In this document: in pieces, positions 23,525 through 30,293 of the stretch
How positions within the stretch are numbered: the stretch's first letter is position 1
Layout of the letters: each line of letters starts with the position of its first letter
From: JAAAPF01 sp046541805
GTDB taxonomy: Bacteria > Pseudomonadota > Alphaproteobacteria > Geminicoccales > Geminicoccaceae
NCBI GenBank assembly: GCA_046541805.1
Contig: JBKHCM010000025.1
Span: 1-30,293 of the forward strand
DNA: 30,293 nucleotides
Direction: 5' to 3'
Notes under the pieces: model-generated
Seen by the model: only the letters and a program-made list of their open reading frames with translations
Told to the model about the DNA's origin: nothing
The model's database searches: none
Program-made: the position numbers and the translations under genes

Positions 23525-24805
23525 TCAACCTTGCACCTCGCGCAGCCCCGCGGCCAGCCCGGCGGCGGCCGCCGCCATCACCGCGAGGAGCGCGAGCACG
23601 ACCGCCGGCCCGAAGGCGTCCGCCACCAGGCCGAAGCCGCCGCCCGCCAACAACAGCACGCCGGTGGCGGTGTTGGCGACGGCGGTGTAGGCGGGCCGGT
23701 CGTCGGCGGGCGCCATGTCGGTGAGGTGGATCTTGCGGGCGAGGCGCAGGCCCTGATGCGCGACCAAGAGGCCGAAGAGCAGCCCCGGCAGCACCGCCGG
23801 CGGGGCGACGGCGGCGAGCGCGATGGCGCCGGCGCCGGCGAGCGCCGCGGCGATGAAGACGCGCCGGCTCGAGCGGTCGGCGAAGCGCCCCCAGATCGGA
23901 CTCGACGCCATCGTCGCCACCCCACCGGCGACGACGAAGAGCCCGAGCTCGCCCAGCGCCCGGCCGTCGTCGCCGCCGGCTCGGGCCAGCAGGAAGGGTG
24001 GTGCCAGGGCGGTGGCGAGGGCGAGGCCGCGCACCGCGACGAGGCGGCGCAGGTCCGCATCGCGGCGGAGCAGGCCGAGCTGGCCCGCCATCGCGGCGAA
24101 CCCGTTGGCCCCGCCCTCGGTGGCCCCGGGCTCCTCGACCAGCGCGAGAAAGGCGAGCCCGGCGGCGAGCCAGCCGAGCCCGGCCGCGACCAGCCCCAAG
24201 GTGACGGCGGTGACGGTGAGCGGGATCACGCCCGCGGCGAGACCGGCGCCGAAGGCGAGGACGACCGCCGCGCCGACGCTGCCGGCGAGGCCGGTGGCGC
24301 TGCCGCGGCGCTGTTTGTCGACGGTCTTGGCGAGGACGTCCTTTTGGCTCACCGACGCCGCGCTGCGGGCGAGGGCGAAGAGTGCGAGCAGCGCCACCAC
24401 GCTCCACCCCGCGGCGGCGCCCTCCAGGGTCGTCACCACCGCCGCCATCGCCAGGACGCAGGCGCCCTGGGCGACGCTCGCTGCCGCCCAGACGCCCTTA
24501 CGCCGGGGCAACGCGCGCACCTCTGCCGAGAACGCGAGCTGCGGCAGCAGCGCCAGGGCCTCGCGCACCGGCACCAAAAAGCCGATGGCCGCGGCCGGCG
24601 CGCCGACGGCGCCCAACAGCCAGGGCAGCACCAGCCGGGCGTCGGCGAGCCCGTCGCCGGCCTTGGTCAGGGCCAGGCTGGCGACGTGGATGAAGAAGTT
24701 GCGCGCGCGGTGGCGGCAGGCCTCCTCGGGCAGGTCGCGGCAGGCGCGCGCCGACTCGTCGCCGGTCAGAACGTCGTAGAGCGTCTCGCCCACATCGCGA
24801 ACCAC
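23525..24805 (-). CDS. MFS transporter
   Basis: The 426-residue product has a hydrophilic N-terminus of about 40 residues ('VRDVGETLYDVLTGDESARA'), then about twelve hydrophobic helices in two halves joined by a longer loop ('VEEPGATEGGANGFAAMAGQ'). 'SSPIWGRFADRSSRRVFIAA' is a classic MFS loop after the second helix of a half (G-x-x-x-D-R-x-x-R-R). The substrate is unknown; it is probably a proton-coupled exporter. The start is a GTG with AGAGGAG about 9 bases upstream. It may form a short unit with the MAPEG gene downstream. An alternative start further inside is possible. Confidence 0.88.
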   Translation of the reverse strand: MVRDVGETLYDVLTGDESARACRDLPEEACRHRARNFFIHVASLALTKAGDGLADARLVLPWLLGAVGAPAAAIGFLVPVREALALLPQLAFSAEVRALPRRKGVWAAASVAQGACVLAMAAVVTTLEGAAAGWSVVALLALFALARSAASVSQKDVLAKTVDKQRRGSATGLAGSVGAAVVLAFGAGLAAGVIPLTVTAVTLGLVAAGLGWLAAGLAFLALVEEPGATEGGANGFAAMAGQLGLLRRDADLRRLVAVRGLALATALAPPFLLARAGGDDGRALGELGLFVVAGGVATMASSPIWGRFADRSSRRVFIAAALAGAGAIALAAVAPPAVLPGLLFGLLVAHQGLRLARKIHLTDMAPADDRPAYTAVANTATGVLLLAGGGFGLVADAFGPAVVLALLAVMAAAAAGLAAGLREVQG

Positions 24806-25510
24806 CGAGCGGGCTCCTCTTTTTTGTTGCGGAGCAGGATCAACGCGGCGGCGACGGGGGCGTTCCGCCGCGGCGGCTGCGCCCCGCCCGCCGCTGGTGG
24901 CGCAACCGGGACGGACGTGTCCCGCCGATCCGGCGGTTGGCTCGGGTGATGCGGCGGCCGGGAGGGTTCGATCCGGTCAAGCTCCACCACCAGACGTGCC
25001 GGCTGGCGTGGTCGCGGATCGCCGAAAGCCCCCGGGCGCAACCACCGCCGCGGCGAGCCCGAGATCGGCGCGCCCCGAGCATCGAGGCCAAAGCGCCATC
25101 GGCGCGCTGGCTGCCTTCGCTCGTGCCGGCGGCTGATCGCGAAGAGCCCGACCGACACCGTCGGTGCGAGCCGCGCGAAGCCCGCGATCGGCCGGGCCAT
25201 CAAGGGGAACAGCGCGCCATTGAACGCGGCCCGTACGTGGATCCGGCCGGGAACGGCGTCGACCGCCCGGCAGAGCAGGTAACGGGTCGGCACGGCGCAA
25301 AAGTCGTCGCCGCCGCGGCGCCCCGTCTGGTGATCGCGGCGGTATCGATCCGGTGCCGGTCCGGCGGCGCGCCGCGGGCGACGGCGGGCTCGCGGGCCTC
25401 GGCGCGTGCGGGCATGCGCGGCCGCCCCGAACCGTGTCGTCGCCAAACCCCGATACGGGGCGGGGACGGGGGTAGCGCGTCGCGCCGCCGTGCGGCGGCC
25501 CCGAGCGGGG
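24806..25510. other. 700-base stretch without a recognised gene
   Basis: The first 30 bases hold the leader of the MFS gene on the minus strand. The rest is open in several frames because of the high GC content, but no product is recognised. A minus-strand segment near 25140-25300 reads like protein ('GALFPLMARPIAGFARLAP') and could be a gene relic; I cannot name it. A 16-base stretch at 24872-24887 is identical to part of the nifH-nifD hairpin. The right end holds three small hairpins. Confidence 0.5.
25448..25510. terminator. Three small GC hairpins downstream of the crotonase gene
   Basis: CCCCG-ATA-CGGGG (25448-25460), CCGCCG-TG-CGGCGG (25485-25498) and CCCCG-AG-CGGGG (25499-25510) lie in a row just past the stop codon of the minus-strand crotonase gene. 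They could mark transcript ends; no T-run is present. Confidence 0.35.
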
Positions 25511-26284
25511 TCAAGCCCCGCGCCAGACCGGCTTGCGCTTGGCGAGAAAGGCGTCGATGCCCTCTTTGAAGTCGGCGCTGGTGTAGCACTGCGCGATCAG
25601 GTCGCGGTCGTCGACCGTCGCCGCGGCGGCCTCGAGCCGGCGCAGGCCCTCCTTGGTGGCCCGCAGCGTCAACGGCGCGTGGCTCGCGAGCTGGCGGGCG
25701 AGGTCGCGCGTGCGCGCGACCAGCGCGTCGGCGTCGGCCACGACCTCGCGGACGAGGCCGATGGCGAGCGCTTCGTCGGCCTCGATCAACCGCGCGGTCA
25801 ACAGGATGTCGCGCGTCCGCACCGGCCCGAGGACGCGGGCGAGCCGGGCGAGATTGGCGGTCGACAGGCCGTTGCCGAGGGTGCGCGCGATCGGCACGCC
25901 GAACTTGAGCCGCCCGGTGGCGAGCCGCAGGTCGCAGGCGGCGGCGATGGTGGCGCCGCCACCCGTGCAGGCGCCGTCGATGGCGGCGATGGTCGGCACC
26001 GGGCAGCGCTCGATCGCCGCGAACACCGCCTCCATGCGCGCCTCGTAGGTCCACGCGTCCTCGGCCGTCGCGAAGCTGCGAAACAGCGCCATGTCGGTGC
26101 CGGCGGCGAAGGCGCCGCCGGAGCCGGTGACGACGAGCGCGCGGACCGAGCCGTCGGTGGGCACGTCGCGGCAGACGTCGCGCAAGCCCTCGTACATCTC
26201 GTAGGTGAGCGCGTTGCGGGCCTCGGGGCGCTCGAAGCTGAACCAACCGATGCCGTCCTCGACGCCGTAGCGCCACTGCGCCAT
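25511..26284 (-). CDS. Crotonase-fold (enoyl-CoA hydratase/isomerase family) protein
   Basis: The 257-residue product has the crotonase layout: 'FERPEARNALTYEMYEGL' (substrate-binding start), 'AFAAGTDMALF' (oxyanion-hole region), 'IDGACTGGGATIAAACDLRL' (second oxyanion region) and a helical C-terminus ending in 'GIDAFLAKRKPVW'. In true enoyl-CoA hydratases one catalytic Glu follows the GGG motif and the second follows F-G-x-P. Here these positions read 'GGGATIA' and 'FGVPIAR', so both are missing. It therefore probably carries out another CoA-thioester reaction or is inactive as a hydratase. The ATG at 26284 has GGGGAAGG upstream; longer frames begin in non-family sequence. The next gene, a peptidase, ends 89 bases upstream. 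Confidence 0.88.
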   Translation of the reverse strand: MAQWRYGVEDGIGWFSFERPEARNALTYEMYEGLRDVCRDVPTDGSVRALVVTGSGGAFAAGTDMALFRSFATAEDAWTYEARMEAVFAAIERCPVPTIAAIDGACTGGGATIAAACDLRLATGRLKFGVPIARTLGNGLSTANLARLARVLGPVRTRDILLTARLIEADEALAIGLVREVVADADALVARTRDLARQLASHAPLTLRATKEGLRRLEAAAATVDDRDLIAQCYTSADFKEGIDAFLAKRKPVWRGA

Positions 26285-26373
26285 GACCTTCCCCTCGCCG
26301 CGGCTGTCGTCTCGCCGTCGCCTACGCCAGGGCCGCCCTCGCGACAAGCCGCGACAAGCCGCGACGACGACGC

Positions 26374-27417
26374 TCACGTCCGCCTCAGATACGCCACCAG
26401 GATGTCGCGGGCGGCGGCGAGATCGGCCTTGTCGACCATCTCGGTGACGGTGTGGATGTAGCGGGTGCCGACGACGACGCCGACGGCGCGCGCCCCCGCC
26501 GCCGCCTGCTGCGCGGCGGCGCCGTCCTGGCTGCCGGCCTTGAGCATCGTCCGCTGATACGGGATGTCCTGGGCCTTCGCGAGCGCCTCGATGTCGGCGA
26601 CGAGCGCCTTGTCGGCGATGAAGGAGCTGTCGCGGATGTGCAGTCCGAAGCCCTGACCCTGCACCGTGGTGCGGTCCTGGTCGGGCACGCCGGGGGTATC
26701 GCAGGCGAGCGTGGTGTCGATGCCGATGCCGATGTCCGGGCGCACCGCGAAGGCGGCCGTGCGCGCGCCGCGGAGCCCGACCTCCTCCTGGGCGGTGAAG
26801 GCGACGTGGATCTCCGCGCCGTGCGCGGCGCCGGCGAGCCCGCGCACGGCCTCGATGCCGAGCCAGCAGGCGATGCGGTTGTCGAGCGCCTTCGCGACCA
26901 GCTTGTCGCCCATCTCGACGAACGGCTCGTCCATGACGACCATGTCGCCGACCTTGACGACCTCCTTCGCCTTCGCCCCCAGGCCGAGGTCGACGAAGAA
27001 TTCGGTGGGCTCCGGCACCTTCTTTCTGTCCTCCGCCGTGGCGATGTGCACCGGCCGCCCGCCGGGGTTCATGACCCCCTTGAAGTCGCCCGCGTCGGTG
27101 CAGACCAGCACGCGGCGCGAGAACAGGTTGCGGGCGTCGAACCCGCCGACGGGCTGGAGATAGAGAAAGCCCTTATCGGTGATGTGGCTGACGAGAAAGC
27201 CGATCTCGTCCATGTGACAGAGCAGCATGACCTTCTGCGGCGCGGTAGCGCTGCGGGCGTCGCGCCGGCACAACAGCGAGCCCAGCGGGTCGACCTCGAC
27301 CGCGTCGAAGAGGCCCTCGACCTCGCGCGCGATGAGGTCGCGCACCCGCTCCTCGTGGCCCGGCACGCCGGGCGTCTCGCAAAGCGTCTTCAACAGGCCG
27401 AGATTCAGTTCGCTCAA
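26374..27417 (-). CDS. M42 family metallo-aminopeptidase
   Basis: The 347-residue product is a di-metal aminopeptidase/endoglucanase-type M42 peptidase. Expected metal ligands and catalytic residues are visible: 'LLCHMDEIGFLV' (His, Asp-Glu), 'KALDNRIACW' (bridging Asp), 'FTAQEEVGLRGA' (catalytic Glu-Glu), 'IGIDTTLACDTPG' (Asp) and 'TRYIHTVTEMVD' (last His). It is probably cytoplasmic and trims peptides, possibly as a large tetrahedral assembly like other family members. I prefer the TTG at 27417 (GGGAG 8 bases upstream), which gives the normal family N-terminus 'SELNLGLLKTLCETPGVPGH'. An ATG at 27453 in the same frame lacks a good ribosome site. Confidence 0.9.
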   Translation of the reverse strand: MSELNLGLLKTLCETPGVPGHEERVRDLIAREVEGLFDAVEVDPLGSLLCRRDARSATAPQKVMLLCHMDEIGFLVSHITDKGFLYLQPVGGFDARNLFSRRVLVCTDAGDFKGVMNPGGRPVHIATAEDRKKVPEPTEFFVDLGLGAKAKEVVKVGDMVVMDEPFVEMGDKLVAKALDNRIACWLGIEAVRGLAGAAHGAEIHVAFTAQEEVGLRGARTAAFAVRPDIGIGIDTTLACDTPGVPDQDRTTVQGQGFGLHIRDSSFIADKALVADIEALAKAQDIPYQRTMLKAGSQDGAAAQQAAAGARAVGVVVGTRYIHTVTEMVDKADLAAARDILVAYLRRT

Positions 27418-27594
27418 GGCACGCACTCCCGCTGAGGCCGACCGCCGGACCATGCGTCGCCAGCGGCCCTCGCGGCAAGCTCGACGCGGTGGGCGCACCG
27501 CCCGCCGCGCGGGCCGGCGACACCGCGAGCGACGCCGCTCGCATCGGCTGGCACCCGCCGAGGGCGAGCGAGGCGGCACGGGCGGGCGCGGGGC

Positions 27595-29115
<1,521 letters not shown>

Positions 29116-29141
29116 CGGCTCGCTCCCCTGATCGTGCCCGT

Positions 29142-30128
29142 TCAGGAGCACATCGCGGCCGCGGCCGGCAAGCCCTCGCCGACGAGACCCAGCTGCGCCA
29201 GAAAGCGCGAGCATTGGCGCAGGTGCCAAAGGCCCTGGCGGTCGTGGAAGCCGAGATGGCCGCCGCCGGCGGCGAGGCCCACCCATACCGCGCGGCCGTG
29301 GGCGCGGTGGTAGGGGTCGGGCGGGATGAAGGGGTCGTCGGCGCCGTGCAGGAGCGCGGTCGGCACGGCGATCGCCGACAGGCGCGAAAGCGCGCTCACC
29401 TCGCGGTAGTAGTCGATGGCGCGCCCGAAGCCGTGATGCGGCGCGGTGAAGCGGTCGTCGACCTCGAAGAGCGTGCGCGCCCGGCGCACCGCCTCCCGTT
29501 CCGCCGGCGTCAGCGAGGAGTGGGGGTTGAGATAGTCGCGCTTGAGCGCGCGCAGGAGATAGTCGTGGTAGAGCCGGTTCTTGGGCGCGTGCAGCACCTC
29601 CGATGCGGCGGGCAGGTCGAGCGGCGCGGAGACGCTCGCGGCGGCGACCACCCGCGCGTCGACGCGGCCGCGGGCGAGGTAGTTCAACAGCACGCTGCCG
29701 CCGAGCGAAAAGCCTATGAGGAAGAGGCCGGCGGGGCCGGCGTCGAGCTGCGGCAAGAACGCCTCGACGTCGCCGTAGCGGCCGCCGTGGGACCAGTCGC
29801 GGCAGGTCGCCTGCGACGGCCCGGCGCCGCGCAGGTTGATGCGCCAGACGACGGCGCCTTCGCGGGTGAACCAGCGGCTCGCCGCCAGCATGTAGTTGCT
29901 GGTCTCGCAGCCGCCGAGGCCGTGCAGCAGCACGACCGTGGGATGGCCCGGGTCGGGCGTGGGCGGGGCGTCGCGGCGCACCTGCAGGACGTCGCCGTCG
30001 CCCAAGGCCAGCGCCACCCGCTCGCCCGGCCCGCTCGGCAGGACCGGCGGCGGCGAAAGCGGGTTGCGCATCGACTGCAGGTGCGGGCCGTACCAGGGAA
30101 AGCGGGGGCGAAAGGGCTCGAACTCCAT
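29142..30128 (-). CDS. YheT-like alpha/beta hydrolase
   Basis: The 328-residue product is an alpha/beta hydrolase of the YheT/EMB8 group. It has 'FRPRFPWYGPHLQSMRNP' at the N-terminus (typical of the group) and 'TVVLLHGLGGCETSNYM' with the oxyanion-hole HG. 'WRINLRGAGPSQATCRDWSH', the nucleophile elbow 'GFSLGGSVLLNYL', a late Asp in 'LHGADDPFIPP' and His in 'GGGHLGFHD' complete the triad. Members act on esters of unknown identity. The ATG at 30128 is preferred over a TTG at 30164 because family homology begins at 'MEFEPFRPRFPW'. It lies 26 bases upstream of matB on the same strand and may be co-transcribed with it. Confidence 0.9.
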   Translation of the reverse strand: MEFEPFRPRFPWYGPHLQSMRNPLSPPPVLPSGPGERVALALGDGDVLQVRRDAPPTPDPGHPTVVLLHGLGGCETSNYMLAASRWFTREGAVVWRINLRGAGPSQATCRDWSHGGRYGDVEAFLPQLDAGPAGLFLIGFSLGGSVLLNYLARGRVDARVVAAASVSAPLDLPAASEVLHAPKNRLYHDYLLRALKRDYLNPHSSLTPAEREAVRRARTLFEVDDRFTAPHHGFGRAIDYYREVSALSRLSAIAVPTALLHGADDPFIPPDPYHRAHGRAVWVGLAAGGGHLGFHDRQGLWHLRQCSRFLAQLGLVGEGLPAAAAMCS

Positions 30129-30177
30129 GGCGACGGAGATTGCCGCCGCCGCCGCGTTCGTCAACGCGATCCGACGC

Positions 30178-30293
30178 TCAAAGCTCGCCTTGGCGCAGGC
30201 GCTCGGCGAAGCTGGGCTCGTCCGCCGCCGCCGCCGCCGGCGCGGCGCGGCCGGCCCCCGCTGCGGATCCGGCCCCGGCAGCCGCAGCGGCGG
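30178..30293 (-). CDS. C-terminal end of an unknown alanine-rich protein (partial)
   Basis: On the minus strand the frame entering from the right edge is open for 37 codons and stops with TGA at 30178-30180. It reads as an Ala/Gly/Pro-rich low-complexity stretch followed by 'ADEPSFAERLRQGEL', which looks like the end of a real cytoplasmic protein. No family can be assigned from this piece. It precedes the hydrolase gene in the same direction by about 50 bases. Confidence 0.4.
   Translation of the reverse strand, partial: AAAAAGAGSAAGAGRAAPAAAAADEPSFAERLRQGEL

Noticed and set aside
24766..25446. 226-codon minus-strand frame spanning the gap upstream of the MFS gene
   Set aside because: It runs into the MFS gene in another frame, has no ribosome site and is mostly Arg/Pro noise; only a short inner segment looks protein-like and is reported as a possible relic.
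29214..29232. TTTGGCACCTGCG on the minus strand as a sigma-54 promoter
   Set aside because: The -12 half reads CCAA instead of TTGC and the site lies inside the hydrolase coding sequence.

Overview
The window is very GC-rich bacterial DNA. About 21 kb of it (1711-23168, + strand) is a nearly uninterrupted molybdenum nitrogen-fixation (nif) island. The gene content and order, a NifA with the alphaproteobacterial linker cysteines, NifB fused to a NifX-like domain, and the fixABCX-modABC tail suggest a free-living or associative alphaproteobacterial diazotroph, probably near the Rhodospirillales. That placement is inferred from layout and protein flavour, not from a marker gene.

Layout. 1-685: 3' part of an MFS transporter gene. 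686-1710: no intact gene. This stretch holds a frameshifted GNAT acetyltransferase relic on the + strand and a short nitrite/sulfite reductase relic on the - strand. 1711-3387: nifA. Then three consecutive sigma-54/NifA transcription units follow. Unit 1 (promoter 3486-3500): nifB, a 2[4Fe-4S] ferredoxin gene, nifZ, nifT and a SIR2-like gene. Unit 2 (promoter 6718-6732): nifH, nifD, nifK, nifE, nifN, nifX, a DUF269 gene and fdxB. Unit 3 (promoter 15112-15126): a nif-type iscA, a short NifU-C-terminal (Nfu) gene, nifV, nifW, fixABCX and modABC. Most junctions in unit 3 are 4-base start/stop overlaps. From 23107 to the end all genes are on the - strand and look unrelated to nitrogen fixation: MAPEG protein, MFS transporter, crotonase-fold protein, M42 aminopeptidase, malonyl-CoA synthetase, YheT-like hydrolase and the alanine-rich C-terminus of one more protein.

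How it works together. NifA with sigma-54 should switch on all three units. NifB makes the 8Fe core, NifEN (with NifX and NifV homocitrate) matures it to FeMo-co, and NifDK/NifH form nitrogenase. FixABCX and the ferredoxins supply low-potential electrons. ModABC imports molybdate. IscA and Nfu carry Fe-S clusters, but no nifS and no IscU-type NifU scaffold lie in the window.

Most notable points: (1) NifA keeps three of the four conserved cysteines and has Gly422 at the first position. (2) modABC is translationally coupled to fixX inside the NifA regulon, and ModC ends where its Mop/TOBE domain should begin. (3) A SIR2-like protein that appears to lack the catalytic Asn sits in the nifB unit. 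(4) The Fe-S assembly set is reduced. (5) NifH has a charged C-terminal tail. (6) The island is bounded by decayed genes on the left and the shortened modC on the right. (7) The crotonase-fold protein lacks both catalytic glutamates. I saw no tRNA, rRNA, CRISPR array, integrase or insertion sequence.
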